Shown here one piece after another: positions 31,249 to 40,801 of a stretch of 64,000 bases of DNA (the first letter of the stretch is position 1; each line of letters opens with the position of its first letter). Below the pieces are notes generated by a model, which was given only the letters and a program-made list of their open reading frames with translations, made no database searches and was not told the origin of the DNA. The translations under genes were made by a program, and so were the position numbers. Origin of the DNA: Chelatococcus sp. YT9 (GTDB lineage Bacteria > Pseudomonadota > Alphaproteobacteria > Rhizobiales > Beijerinckiaceae); contig NZ_JAHBRW010000001.1 in the NCBI RefSeq assembly GCF_018398315.1, positions 2,922,501-2,986,500 on the forward strand. The letters are read 5' to 3'.

Positions 31249-32133
31249 TTAAGCCTGCGACGCTTGCAGTGAATCGAGCGTGCTGCGCAGGGCGCGGAAA
31301 TCGCGCCACGCGAGCTTCTTCTGCAGAGGCTGGCGCAGCAGATAGGCGGGGTGCAAGGTGGCAAGCGCGCGGATCGCGCGGGTGCCGGTGTGGTATTCGA
31401 CCCATTTGCCGCGGCTGCGCAGGATACCCTCCTTGATTGCGAGGAGCGCCTGTGCCGACGGACCCCCGAGGCAAACCAATATATCGGGATCGCAGAGCTC
31501 GATCTGCCGCTCGATAAACGGCCGGCAGATGGCGGCTTCCTGAGGCGTCGGCGTGCGGTTTCCCGGTGGCCGCCAGGGCACGATATTGGCGATATAGACG
31601 CTTTGCCGATCGAGCCCGATGGCCGCGAGCATGCGGTCCAGAAGCTGGCCGGACCGACCGACAAAGGGCAGGCCCTGGAGGTCTTCCTCGCGGCCGGGCG
31701 CTTCGCCGACCAGCATGACACGCGCCGAGGGATTGCCGTCCGCAAAAACGAGAGATTTTGCCGTGCGCTTGAGCGCGCAGGCCTCGAAGGCGGCCAGTCG
31801 GTCACGCAGTTCGTCAATGGTGCGCGCGCCCCGGGCTGCGCTCCGGGCTGATAGGGCCGCTTCGTCGGCTGTTTCCGCACCCTGCGGAAACGCCGATACA
31901 GCGGCACCCCTGGGTGGTTCCGCCGGTGCTCGTGATACGACGGCACGCTCGGGCGCCGGCGGGCGATCGTCCTCGACCCTGCGGGCGCGCTGTTCCGTGC
32001 GCGCGGCCGCCTCCGCCGCCGTATCTGCAAACCGGTCGTGCGGCTCCTCGTCGAGCGCGAAGTCGATGCCGGCTTCGACATAAAAGTCGAGCAACGCCTC
32101 GAGCGCCCGGGCATCGTAAGTATCGAAGGTCAT
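31249..32133 (-). CDS. Uracil-DNA glycosylase family protein (family 4-like)
   Basis: A 294-residue protein with a 100-residue low-complexity N-terminal region and a UDG-fold domain from about 105. Motif A is 'LVGEAPGREEDLQGLPFVGRSGQLLDRML', motif B-like 'YIANIVPWRPPGNRTPTPQE', and the last motif 'ATLHPAYLLRQP'. It should excise uracil from DNA. The N-terminal Cys pair that binds [4Fe-4S] in classical family 4 enzymes appears reduced to one Cys ('FEACALKRTAK'), so cluster binding is uncertain. The 'KRRIH' insertion of UdgX is absent. The gene stands alone, divergent from ETF-QO. Confidence 0.88.
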   Translation of the reverse strand: MTFDTYDARALEALLDFYVEAGIDFALDEEPHDRFADTAAEAAARTEQRARRVEDDRPPAPERAVVSRAPAEPPRGAAVSAFPQGAETADEAALSARSAARGARTIDELRDRLAAFEACALKRTAKSLVFADGNPSARVMLVGEAPGREEDLQGLPFVGRSGQLLDRMLAAIGLDRQSVYIANIVPWRPPGNRTPTPQEAAICRPFIERQIELCDPDILVCLGGPSAQALLAIKEGILRSRGKWVEYHTGTRAIRALATLHPAYLLRQPLQKKLAWRDFRALRSTLDSLQASQA

Positions 32134-32542
32134 GCCTGATGATACGTCGGTGTCCGCCGCCGGCCAAGAAGCGATCGCCGCAGATTGGCTTCGTCAAGGA
32201 AGGGTCCCATCGCGAGATCCACGGCATGAGGCATTCAGTCGCAGTTTGCGCGGTCGGGCTGCCACTTTGCGAGAAGCCCGCCCGCTATGCTTTTGAAAGA
32301 CTCGAAACTATGCGAGTTCTCGGGTGGGGACGTGTTGCGAAGGCAATGGCGTCACCTGTCGGGGCCAACATGAGCCGATTTTATCCGATTTGCTCATGAG
32401 GTCATGCGTCAAGTGATTGAAGTTATTTGTTGTTCCGTCGAAAGCTGCCCGCTAGAGAGGCAATGCGGGATCTCGATTGAACTGAACCAGGCTGGATGGG
32501 GTCGACGAACCACATCCGCAACGAAGAGCGAGGAACGGACGC
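32134..32542. other. Divergent intergenic region, 409 bp
   Basis: This space holds the promoters of the minus-strand glycosylase gene and the plus-strand ETF-QO gene. I see no convincing small gene, repeat or RNA. Sequence becomes AT-richer at 32380-32440, a plausible promoter zone for ETF-QO, but no clear hexamer pair was fixed. Confidence 0.4.
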
Positions 32543-34219
32543 ATGGAGCTGCCCGAGCGCGAGGGAATGGACTACGACGTCGTCATCGTGGGCGCCGGCC
32601 CGGCGGGACTGGCGGCAGCCATTCGTTTGAAGCAGCTCGCGGCCGAAAAGGGCCATGAGGTTTCCGTCGTCGTCGTGGAAAAAGGCTCCGAGGTCGGCGC
32701 CCATATCCTGTCCGGCGCCGTGATCGACCCTATTGGTCTCGACAAGCTCCTGCCCGGTTGGCGAGAGGATCCGGAGCGGCCGCTGACCACTGAGGTGACG
32801 GCCGACAAATTCTATTATCTCGGTCCGGCCGGTGGCGTGCGGCTGCCGAATTTCGCCATGCCGCGGCTGATGAACAATCACGGTAATTTCGTCGGCTCGC
32901 TCGGCAATGTCGCGCGTTATTTGGCTGCCCAGGCGGAAGCGCTCGGCGTCGAGATCTATCCCGGGTTCGCCGCGACCGAGATCCTGTACGGGGAAAACGG
33001 CGAGGTCACCGGTATTGCCACCGGCGACATGGGGGTCGGCCGCGATGGTGAGCCGAAGGCCGACTATACCAGGGGCATGGAACTCAGGGGCCGTTACACG
33101 CTGTTCGCGGAGGGTGCGCGCGGAAGTCTCACCAAGCAGCTCCTGAAGCGCTTCGGCCTCGATGAGGGTCGCGATCCGCAGAAGTTCGGCATCGGCTTGA
33201 AGGAATTGTGGCAGGTGAAGCCGGAGCGCTTCCAGCCCGGCCTCGTACAGCATTCCTTTGGCTGGCCGCTCGACAACAGCACTGGCGGCGGCTCCTTCCT
33301 CTACCATTTCGACGATCATTTCGTGACGGTCGGCTTCGTGGTGCATCTCAACTACCAGAACCCGACACTGTCGCCCTTCGATGAATTCCAGCGGTTCAAG
33401 ACACATCCCTTCATTCGTGAGGTGTTCGAGGGCGGCAAGCGGATCGCCTATGGCTCACGTGCCATCACCGAGGGGGGCTGGCAATCCGTGCCGAAGCTCA
33501 CCTTCAAGGGCGGCGCGCTCATAGGCTGCGCCGCGGGCTTCGTCAATGTTCCGCGTATCAAGGGCAGCCATAACGCCGTGCTGTCCGGCATCCAGGCCGC
33601 CGACGAGGCTTTCGCCGCGCTGGCGGATGGTCGTGGTGGGGATGAGCTCGCCGGATACGAGAACGGCTGGCGCACATCGGCTATCGGGCGTGATCTCAAG
33701 CTCGTGCGCAACGTCAAGCCGCTATGGTCGCGCTTCGGTACGATGATGGGCGTGGCGCTCGGCGGCGTCGACATGTGGACGAACGAGCTCTTCGGCTTCT
33801 CGGCCTTCGGCACGCTGAAGCATGGCAAGCCCGACTATGCCACCCTGAAGCCGATCGACCAGGTCAAGCCGATTACCTATCCGCGGCCGGACGGGGTCGT
33901 CTCGTTCGACAAGCTGTCATCGGTGTTCCTGTCTAACACCAACCATGCGGAAGACCAGCCGGTCCATCTCAAGCTGGCCGACCCCGGCATCCCCGTAAAC
34001 TCCAACCTGCCGCTCTATGGCGAGCCCGCGCGGCTCTATTGTCCGGCAGGCGTTTACGAAGTGGTCTATGATGACGAAGCGAACCGCAAAGACCCGCGCT
34101 TCGTGATCAACGCGCAGAACTGCGTGCACTGCAAAACCTGCGACATCAAGGACCCGGCGCAGAATATCACCTGGGTTCCGCCCGAAGGCGGCGGTGGCCC
34201 TAATTACCCCAACATGTGA
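32543..34219 (+). CDS. Electron transfer flavoprotein-ubiquinone oxidoreductase
   Basis: A 558-residue ETF-QO, of normal length. The FAD-binding Rossmann motif is 'YDVVIVGAGPAGLAAAIRLKQLA' near residues 10-32, and the ubiquinone/membrane-facing segment is in the middle. The C-terminal ferredoxin-like domain has 'YCPAGVYEV' and 'INAQNCVHCKTCDIKDPAQNI' (C-x2-C-x2-C) for the [4Fe-4S] cluster. It passes electrons from ETF, charged by acyl-CoA and other dehydrogenases, to ubiquinone. An acyl-CoA dehydrogenase is encoded at 58492 in the same window. GAGGAA lies 7 nt before the ATG. Confidence 0.97.
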   Translation: MELPEREGMDYDVVIVGAGPAGLAAAIRLKQLAAEKGHEVSVVVVEKGSEVGAHILSGAVIDPIGLDKLLPGWREDPERPLTTEVTADKFYYLGPAGGVRLPNFAMPRLMNNHGNFVGSLGNVARYLAAQAEALGVEIYPGFAATEILYGENGEVTGIATGDMGVGRDGEPKADYTRGMELRGRYTLFAEGARGSLTKQLLKRFGLDEGRDPQKFGIGLKELWQVKPERFQPGLVQHSFGWPLDNSTGGGSFLYHFDDHFVTVGFVVHLNYQNPTLSPFDEFQRFKTHPFIREVFEGGKRIAYGSRAITEGGWQSVPKLTFKGGALIGCAAGFVNVPRIKGSHNAVLSGIQAADEAFAALADGRGGDELAGYENGWRTSAIGRDLKLVRNVKPLWSRFGTMMGVALGGVDMWTNELFGFSAFGTLKHGKPDYATLKPIDQVKPITYPRPDGVVSFDKLSSVFLSNTNHAEDQPVHLKLADPGIPVNSNLPLYGEPARLYCPAGVYEVVYDDEANRKDPRFVINAQNCVHCKTCDIKDPAQNITWVPPEGGGGPNYPNM

Positions 34220-34334
34220 TGACAAAAGGGACGGGAGCGACAGCACGGCGCCTTGCCCCCACCCGCCAAAATCGTCATGCTGCTCGCGTCATAGAGTCCC
34301 GAGCCCATTGGGCGTCCGATTTCGGAAAAGTCAC

Positions 34335-36119
34335 GTGATCAGATCGTCGGCGCGTCGGCGCCTTGCTGTCATTGCTTCCCTTCTTGTCGCGAGTGCGGTG
34401 GCCGTGCCGCTGCCGGTATCGGCCGCCCGGTCAGCCGAGAAACCGGTTGTCGCGATCGAGTTTCCCGAGGCGCAAAGCCTGGAGGGCAATTTTCTCGCCG
34501 CGATCGTCGCGGGGTCAGCGCGGGATACCGGTGCGGCTGCCGTGTATTTCCGCGAAGCCCTGCGGGATGATCCGCGCAATGCGGAACTCGTCGAGCGTGC
34601 CTTCGTCGCGTTCCTGGCCGATGGAGACATGCCGGAGGCCTTTCGCGCTGCTCAGCAGATCGTGAAGCGTGAGCCGAACAATGGGTTGGCCCGGCTGGCA
34701 TTGGGCGTGAAGGCGCTCGAGGCCAAGCAATATACGACCGCGCGGCGCGAACTCATGCGCGGCGGCCGTGGTTATGCCAATGACATTACGGCAACGCTCC
34801 TCTCGGCCTGGGCCTGGGCGGGTTCCGGCAACCTGAAGCGGGCACTCGAGACTGTCGACCGCCTGAAGGGCGAAAGCTCCTACAATGTGTTCCGCGACTA
34901 TCACGCCGGCCTGATCGCCGCCATGCGCGGCAATCCGAAGGAAGCCGAGAGCCGGCTGTCGGCTTCCTACAATGCGGAGCGCACGACACTGCGGGTTGTC
35001 GATGCCTACGGGCGGCTGGAAGCTGGCCAGGGCCGCAAGGACAACGCCGTTGCCGCCTATGAAGCTTTCGAGAAGCTGATGCCGCGCCATCCGGTGGTGC
35101 GCGCAGCCCTCAAGGACCTCAACGCTGGCAAGGCGCTGAAGCCGCTGGTGGTGACGCCGCAGCAAGGCGCCGCGGAAGTGCTCTATGGCCTGGGTGCGGC
35201 GGGCAATAGCCAGGGTGATGAAGTCGCCGCGATGATCTATCTGCGGCTCGCCCTTTTCCTCGACCCGAATCACGATCTCGCAAAGATCACGCTCGGCGAC
35301 ATCCTGGAACGACTGAAGCAGTATGAGCAGGCCATCGAGGTCTACAAGTCCTTGCCTGCTGATTCGCCTCTGAAGCCCCACGGCGAGGTGCAGGTCGCTC
35401 TGTCCCTCGACGCCCTCGATAAGACCGATGAGGCCATCGCTTATCTGAAGGCGGACGTGGAGCGTAATCCGACCGATGTGGAAGGGCTGGCGGCTCTCGG
35501 CAGCATTCTGCAGAAGCGCAAGCGCTTCGCTGAGTCGGCGGAGGTCTACTCCAAGGCAATCGAGCAGATAGGCACGCCGGAGACTGGAAACTGGCCGCTC
35601 TTCTATTCTCGCGGCATTGGTTACGAGCGCTCGAAGCAGTGGCCCAAGGCGGAAGCCGATTTCAAGAAAGCTTTGCAGCTCGCTCCCGAATCAATCGGGC
35701 GGGATCGTGCGCTCATCCTGAACTATCTGGCTTATTCCTGGGTGGATCAGGGCATCAACATCGACGAGGCCTTCCAGATGCTGAAGCGTGCGGTGGAGCT
35801 GCGCCCGCGCGACGGCTATATCGTCGATAGTCTCGGCTGGGCCTATTACCGCCTCGGGCGCTATGACGACGCAGTCCGCGAGCTCGAGAAGGCGATCGAC
35901 CTGAGGCCTGCGGATCCCACCATCAATGACCATCTCGGCGACGCCTATTGGAAGGTGGGCCGGCGGCTCGAGGCGAAGTTCCAGTGGAACCACGCCCGGG
36001 ATCTCAATCCCGAACCCGAGGATCTCACGAAGATCCTGAAGAAGATTGAGAATGGGCTGCCGGACGATGAAAAACCGGCTGCCGCCGAGGCGCCGAAGAC
36101 GGACAAGAACGGCGGCTGA
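34335..36119 (+). CDS. Secreted TPR-repeat protein
   Basis: A 594-residue tetratricopeptide-repeat protein. GTG 34335 begins a signal peptide 'VIRSSARRRLAVIASLLVAS' ending 'PLPVSA'; the longer frame overlaps ETF-QO and is less likely. At least eight helix-turn-helix TPR units are seen. They run from 'AAVYFREALRDDPRNAELVERAFVAFLADGDMPEAF' to the C-terminal 'DGYIVDSLGWAYYRLGRYDDAVRELEKAIDLRPADP'. It is probably a periplasmic or outer-membrane scaffold. It is 27 bp upstream of ispE and likely cotranscribed, an order found in other Hyphomicrobiales as far as I recall. Confidence 0.9.
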   Translation: MIRSSARRRLAVIASLLVASAVAVPLPVSAARSAEKPVVAIEFPEAQSLEGNFLAAIVAGSARDTGAAAVYFREALRDDPRNAELVERAFVAFLADGDMPEAFRAAQQIVKREPNNGLARLALGVKALEAKQYTTARRELMRGGRGYANDITATLLSAWAWAGSGNLKRALETVDRLKGESSYNVFRDYHAGLIAAMRGNPKEAESRLSASYNAERTTLRVVDAYGRLEAGQGRKDNAVAAYEAFEKLMPRHPVVRAALKDLNAGKALKPLVVTPQQGAAEVLYGLGAAGNSQGDEVAAMIYLRLALFLDPNHDLAKITLGDILERLKQYEQAIEVYKSLPADSPLKPHGEVQVALSLDALDKTDEAIAYLKADVERNPTDVEGLAALGSILQKRKRFAESAEVYSKAIEQIGTPETGNWPLFYSRGIGYERSKQWPKAEADFKKALQLAPESIGRDRALILNYLAYSWVDQGINIDEAFQMLKRAVELRPRDGYIVDSLGWAYYRLGRYDDAVRELEKAIDLRPADPTINDHLGDAYWKVGRRLEAKFQWNHARDLNPEPEDLTKILKKIENGLPDDEKPAAAEAPKTDKNGG

Positions 36120-36149
36120 CGCCGCCGTTCCGGCGTCGCGGTCTCTGTG

Positions 36150-37067
36150 ATGGCAGCGCGTGGCGAGATCAGCCGCGGGAATGGCCGGCTGGAAACGCGC
36201 GCGCCGGCCAAGATCAACCTGACCTTGCATGTGACCGGCCGCCGCGCGGACGGCTATCACGCACTGGAAAGCCTCGTGGTCTTCGCCGGTGTGGGCGATC
36301 ACCTCTCGTTCACGCCGGAGGACGAACTCGCTCTTAGCCTGAGTGGTCCGCGCGCCGCCGGCATCGGCAACGGCGCGGACAATCTGGTGCTGAAGGCCGC
36401 CCGCGCGCTCGCCGAACGGGTTCCCGGGCTTGTCCTCGGCCGTTTTCACCTTGCCAAGCGGCTACCGATCGCCTCCGGCATTGGGGGCGGCTCCGCCGAC
36501 GCGGCGGCGGCGCTGAGGCTGATCGCGACGCACAATGGGCTTCAGTTGTCGGACGATCGCCTGATGGCGGCCGCCCGTGCCACGGGTGCCGATGTGCCGG
36601 TCTGCCTCGGCAGCGAGGCGCGGATGATGAGCGGGGCAGGAGAGGATCTCGGGCCGCCGCTCGCCCTGCCGCCGTTGTTTGCGGTCATGGTCAATCCGGG
36701 TGTCGCGGTCGAGACGGCGTCCGTGTTTCGCGGCCTCGGCCTCAAGCCCGGGGAACTGCGTTGCGGCGCGACGCATCCCGATCTCGCCGCGGCGACATGC
36801 GGGGCGACAAACGCGCGCGCCGAACTCGGGGCGGCCCTGCTCGCCGCTCGCAACGATCTCGAGCCACCGGCGCGGGTCGTGGCTCCGATCATCGATGTTG
36901 TCATGAATCAGCTCCGCGCCCAGCGCGGCTGCTGGCTCACCCGGATGTCCGGCTCCGGCGCCACGGTTTTCGGCCTGTTCGATGACTGCCACGCCGCGGC
37001 TGCGGCGCGCCAAGCTATCGCCGCGGCCGAACCCGGCTGGTGGGTGAAGGCAACGGTGTTCCGGTAG
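36150..37067 (+). CDS. ispE: 4-diphosphocytidyl-2-C-methyl-D-erythritol kinase
   Basis: A 305-residue GHMP kinase of the MEP isoprenoid pathway. '[31 protein letters not shown]' is the substrate-binding start, '[21 protein letters not shown]' the ATP-binding GHMP motif, and '[18 protein letters not shown]' the C-terminal motif. It phosphorylates CDP-methylerythritol. GTG 36147 is one codon earlier and also possible. The product feeds the polyprenyl diphosphate synthase encoded 1.5 kb downstream on the other strand. Confidence 0.96.
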   Translation: MAARGEISRGNGRLETRAPAKINLTLHVTGRRADGYHALESLVVFAGVGDHLSFTPEDELALSLSGPRAAGIGNGADNLVLKAARALAERVPGLVLGRFHLAKRLPIASGIGGGSADAAAALRLIATHNGLQLSDDRLMAAARATGADVPVCLGSEARMMSGAGEDLGPPLALPPLFAVMVNPGVAVETASVFRGLGLKPGELRCGATHPDLAAATCGATNARAELGAALLAARNDLEPPARVVAPIIDVVMNQLRAQRGCWLTRMSGSGATVFGLFDDCHAAAAARQAIAAAEPGWWVKATVFR

Positions 37068-37261
37068 TTTCCCTTTGGGCTTCCGCTCCACCGCCCCTAT
37101 TCCTCCCGCAACGAGGGGGAGGGCTGCCAGGTCGAGCATTGTGGACGAGCGACACTGCATCGTGGAAGTTTGTGGCGGCGCCATACGCGCGCCGCCTCCG
37201 TAGGGAGGATAAGGGTGAGGAGAACCACACCCTCGCGGCCATCCCTCAGTTGCGATGGACG

Positions 37262-38545
37262 TTAGAGATAGCCATCCACGAGATGGGCCGCCTGCGCGCC
37301 CATCTCGTAAAAAATTTCCTTGGCCTGGCGCAGCGGTTGGGCCGCGGGCTCGGTGACCGGCAGGGGCAGGTCCGCCTCGGCGATGCCGCCGGCTATGTGC
37401 TCCGCGAGCACATAGCCGAAGACCGTGCCGGGGGCTATTCCGCGGCCGTTATATCCGCTGAAGCTGATCACATTCTCTGCGAGCTTGTGGAAGCGGGGCA
37501 GGTTGTCGGCGGTCATGCCGATCTGCCCGTACCACAGGCTCTCGAAGTTGATTCCCTTGAGTTGTGGAAACAGCTTGCCAAGGGAGCGCCGAGCCCAGGC
37601 CTCGTGCACCGCACGGCCGGTTCCGCGCAAAGCGCCAACGCTGCCAAACACGAGACGCCCGGCGCGATCGAAGCGGAACGAGCTCAGGATCGGCCGCGTG
37701 TCCCAGGCGCCCTGGCGTTCTGGCAAAATGCTCCGCTGCAGCTCTTCACTCAGCGGCTCGGTCGCCATGTTGAAATAAGGCAGGTGGACGAGCTCGTGGC
37801 GGATGGCGGGCCACGGCCCATGAGTATAGGCGTTCGTCGCCACGACAATCCAGTCGGCGCGGATCGACGACTGCGGCGTGCGGATGGTCCAGCGGGGACC
37901 CGCGCGCTCGGTGCTGGTGACGGGGCTTGCCGTATAGATCTTGGCGCCCGCCTTGATCGCGGCGTCGGCGAGGCCGCGGACGTAGGCGAGGGGCTGGATC
38001 GTTCCAGCGCGACGATCCAGCAGGGCACCCGCATAGGCGGTTGAGCCCACATGGCGCGCGGTCTCCTCCGCGCCCAGCATCGTCACCGGGGCGCCGCGCG
38101 CCTGCCATTGGTCCGCGCGCTCCTGGATTTCCTCCAGGCCCTTCTTGCCGACGGCACAATGGAGCGTGCCCGCCTTCACCAGCTCGCAATCTATGGCGTT
38201 GCTTTCGATCATCGCATAGACGAGCCGAGGCGCATCGCCCAGCAGGGTCAGCAGGCGTTCGCCATAGTCCGCGCCGAGGGCTGCGGGCAGAGCGGAGGGC
38301 ATGACCCACATGCCCGCATTGACCAACCCGACGTTTCGGCCCGAACCGCCGAAGCCGATCTCATGCTCCTCCAGAACGACGACCTTGGCGCCCCCGCGGG
38401 CGAGGCGGAGAGCGCAGGAAAGGCCTGTGAAGCCCGCTCCGATGACGACGACATTTGCCTCGAAGGCGCCTTGCGCGACGGATGTAGCCGGCGCCGCGGG
38501 CGCCGTAGTCTCCCACAAGCCGTGGGATTGTGGGTTACTGAGCAT
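37262..38545 (-). CDS. FAD-dependent oxidoreductase (DAO family)
   Basis: A 427-residue amine/amino-acid oxidase-type flavoprotein. The dinucleotide-binding motif is 'NVVVIGAGFTGLSCALRLARGGAKVVVLEEHEIGFGGSGRN' near residues 30-70. 'AGTIQPLAYVRGLADAAIKAGAKIY' follows in the middle, and the flavin C-terminal motif is 'ISFSGYNGRGIAPGTVFGYVLAEHI'. It resembles gamma-glutamylputrescine oxidases, but the substrate cannot be fixed. It begins 6 bp after the polyprenyl synthase stop, same strand, so they form an operon. The downstream gap to ispE holds C/G-rich repeat sequence. Confidence 0.9.
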   Translation of the reverse strand: MLSNPQSHGLWETTAPAAPATSVAQGAFEANVVVIGAGFTGLSCALRLARGGAKVVVLEEHEIGFGGSGRNVGLVNAGMWVMPSALPAALGADYGERLLTLLGDAPRLVYAMIESNAIDCELVKAGTLHCAVGKKGLEEIQERADQWQARGAPVTMLGAEETARHVGSTAYAGALLDRRAGTIQPLAYVRGLADAAIKAGAKIYTASPVTSTERAGPRWTIRTPQSSIRADWIVVATNAYTHGPWPAIRHELVHLPYFNMATEPLSEELQRSILPERQGAWDTRPILSSFRFDRAGRLVFGSVGALRGTGRAVHEAWARRSLGKLFPQLKGINFESLWYGQIGMTADNLPRFHKLAENVISFSGYNGRGIAPGTVFGYVLAEHIAGGIAEADLPLPVTEPAAQPLRQAKEIFYEMGAQAAHLVDGYL

Positions 38546-38551
38546 GGGGGA

Positions 38552-39583
38552 TCAGTGGGCCCGGGCGATGCAGAAGTCCACGGTGTCGAGCAGCGCCCGG
38601 CGCATGGGACTGTCCTGGAAAAGCTCGAGCGCGTCGCGCGCCATCGCGCCATAGTGGCGGGCGCGCTCAATCGTGTCCTCCAGAGCCCTGTGACGACGCA
38701 TGATGGTGATGGCCGTATCGAGGTCGCTCTCGTTGACCTCACCCTGTTCAAGCGTGCGTCGCCAGAACTCGCGCTCATCGTTGGTGCCCCGCCGGAAGGA
38801 GAGCACGACGGGCAGAGTAATCTTGCCCTCGCGGAAATCGTCGCCGACGTTCTTCCCGAGTGCGTCCGAGGTTCCGCCATAGTCGAGTGCGTCGTCGACG
38901 AGCTGGAAGGCGATGCCAAGATTGGTGCCGTAGCTGCGGCAGGCGGCGCGCTCGGCTTTCGGACGATCCGCGATGATCGGGCCGACTTCCGCTGCCGCCG
39001 CGAAGAGTGCGGCCGTTTTTGCCCGCACGACGGCGAGATAATCATCCTCCGTCGTTGCGGTGTTCTTGGCGGCCGAGAGCTGCCAAACCTCGCCCTCTGC
39101 AATGACAGCCGCGGCATTGGCCAGGACGCCGAGCGCCTCGAGCGAGCCGACTTCCACCATCATCTTGAAGGCTTGGCCGAGAAGAAAATCGCCGACGAGC
39201 ACGCTCGCCTCGTTCCCCCACAGCATGCGGGCGGCGAGCTTGCCCCGGCGCATATCGCTCTCGTCGACGACGTCGTCGTGCAGGAGGGTGGCGGTGTGCA
39301 TGAACTCCACGCTGGCCGCCAGCTTGATGTCGCCGTCGCCCTTGTAGCCGGTCAGCAGGGCAGTCGCGAGGGTCAGCATAGGTCTGAGGCGCTTGCCGCC
39401 GGATGAAATGAGGTGGTTTGCCACCTCCGGGATCATCGTGACATCCGATCCCGTACGCGACAGGATGAGGCTGTTCACACGGTCCATGCGGCCAGCGACG
39501 AGATGGATTAGCCCATCGATGCTGCCACGCTCACCCGACTTTTCCTCGAAGGGGACGACGACGCCCACGATTCGGCCCTCCAC
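38552..39583 (-). CDS. ispB: Polyprenyl (octaprenyl/decaprenyl) diphosphate synthase
   Basis: A 343-residue trans-prenyltransferase. The first aspartate-rich motif is 'ATLLHDDVVDESDMRRG' and the second 'AFQLVDDALDYGGTSDALGKNVGDDFREGKITLPV'. The product chain-length region before the first motif ('AASVEFMHTATLL') fits a long-chain enzyme supplying the ubiquinone tail. GTG 39583 is the listed start, and the family N-terminus would allow a later one. It is the first gene of a likely two-gene unit with the DAO oxidase, divergent from the DUF2007 gene. Confidence 0.93.
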   Translation of the reverse strand: MEGRIVGVVVPFEEKSGERGSIDGLIHLVAGRMDRVNSLILSRTGSDVTMIPEVANHLISSGGKRLRPMLTLATALLTGYKGDGDIKLAASVEFMHTATLLHDDVVDESDMRRGKLAARMLWGNEASVLVGDFLLGQAFKMMVEVGSLEALGVLANAAAVIAEGEVWQLSAAKNTATTEDDYLAVVRAKTAALFAAAAEVGPIIADRPKAERAACRSYGTNLGIAFQLVDDALDYGGTSDALGKNVGDDFREGKITLPVVLSFRRGTNDEREFWRRTLEQGEVNESDLDTAITIMRRHRALEDTIERARHYGAMARDALELFQDSPMRRALLDTVDFCIARAH

Positions 39584-39777
39584 ACACTACGCTTGAGTGC
39601 CGGCGGAAAACGCAACCGGCGCCGCCGACCATGCACGCCGCCGACGTTTGCCGCAACCATGCGCTTTGCCACAACCCCGCCGGTGCCTCCAAAAGCGCGG
39701 ATTTTCTGAGGATTGCGGACTCGGACGTATAGGAATTGGCTGACGACAGCGCCGCGCGGACATGCCACAAGGGTGCG

Positions 39778-40002
39778 ATGATCGAGCTCATCCGGACCAA
39801 CGACATCGTTCTTCTCGGAGCCGTCGAGGCTTTCCTCAGGGAAGCCGGCATCCATGTTTTCGTCGCCGACGGTTATATGAGTGTCCTGGAAGGATCGGTC
39901 GGAGCCTTGCAGCGCCGCCTGCTCGTCGCCACCGACCAGGCAGAGGAGGCTCGGCGCTTGTTGCGCGAGGCTGGCTTCGGCGGTGAATTGCGTGTCGATT
40001 GA
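39778..40002 (+). CDS. DUF2007 domain protein
   Basis: A 74-residue DUF2007 (putative signal-transducing) protein: 'MIELIRTNDIVLLGAVEAFL', then 'GIHVFVADGYMSVLEGSVGALQRRLLVATDQAEEARRLL'. The ferredoxin-like fold has a flexible substrate or partner surface; its role is unknown. ATG 39778 fits the family start. Its last codons overlap the GTG of the TrmN6-like methyltransferase (39992), so the two are translationally coupled, as is common in alphaproteobacteria. Confidence 0.88.
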   Translation: MIELIRTNDIVLLGAVEAFLREAGIHVFVADGYMSVLEGSVGALQRRLLVATDQAEEARRLLREAGFGGELRVD

Positions 40003-40801
40003 GGCGGGGAGGAAGCCGATCGCGCCGATTGGCTCGGACGCTTCGGTCGACAAGACGCTGAGCGTGGATGCCTTCTTCGGCGGGCGCCTCACTCTGACGC
40101 AGCCACGCAAGGGACATCGCGCCGGTACCGATGCAGTGCTGTTGGCAGCGGCGGCCGGCGACCCACGTGACGGCACTGTGGTGGACCTTGGCGCTGGCGT
40201 CGGCACAATCGGCCTTGCGATCGCGGCGCGTTCACCCCTGGCCCGCGTGGTCCTCGTGGAAAGCGAGACGGGGCTTGCGGCCCTCGCCAGGCACAATGGG
40301 GCTGCCAACGCGCTTGACGCCAGGGTCCGCGTGATTGAAGCGGATGTGCTCGCGCCGGCGAGGGCCCGTCACGCCGCCGGACTTGTTTCAAACATGGCGG
40401 ATCTTGTGGTGAGCAACCCGCCATTCTACGCGCCGGGCCGTTTCCGGACCTCGCCCGACGCGGTCCGCAGCCGCGCCCATGCGATGGACGACAATCTCCT
40501 GGACCGTTGGGTGCGCACAGCCGCCGATCTCTTGAAGCCACGCGGACGGCTCGTGATGATTCATCGCGCCGACGCTGTCGCCCTGGTCTTGTCTGCTCTC
40601 GCGGGACGTTTTGGCGCGGTGTCACTCATGCCGGTGCATCCGCGCGACGGCGAGCCGGCCGTGCGCCTGCTCGTGGCGGGAATCAAGGGCAGCCGTGCGC
40701 CGCTCAGCCTGCGGCCCGGCATCGTACTGCATGCCCCGGGGGGCGGATTCACCGCCGAGATGGAGGCGGTGAACCGCGGGGATGCGTTGCTGACCCTGTG
40801 A
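39992..40801 (+). CDS. TrmN6-like tRNA (adenine-N6) methyltransferase
   Basis: A 269-residue methyltransferase. It opens with the recognition segment 'DAFFGGRLTLTQPRKGHRAGTDAVLLAAA', SAM motif I '[30 protein letters not shown]' and the catalytic N6-amino motif 'DLVVSNPPFYAPG' (NPPF). This is the layout of TrmN6/YfiC, which modifies A37 of tRNA1(Val). GTG 39992 overlaps the DUF2007 stop. Its stop codon directly abuts that of the convergent repeat protein (40802). Confidence 0.88.
   Translation: MSIEAGRKPIAPIGSDASVDKTLSVDAFFGGRLTLTQPRKGHRAGTDAVLLAAAAGDPRDGTVVDLGAGVGTIGLAIAARSPLARVVLVESETGLAALARHNGAANALDARVRVIEADVLAPARARHAAGLVSNMADLVVSNPPFYAPGRFRTSPDAVRSRAHAMDDNLLDRWVRTAADLLKPRGRLVMIHRADAVALVLSALAGRFGAVSLMPVHPRDGEPAVRLLVAGIKGSRAPLSLRPGIVLHAPGGGFTAEMEAVNRGDALLTL

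Noticed and set aside
31137-32114. 325-codon minus-strand frame overlapping the UDG gene in another frame
   Set aside because: Arg/Ser-rich and motif-free; the glycosylase frame is complete with motifs.
38051-39406. 451-codon plus-strand frame antisense to the DAO oxidase and polyprenyl synthase
   Set aside because: It spans two real genes on the other strand, is low in protein-like order and has no motif.
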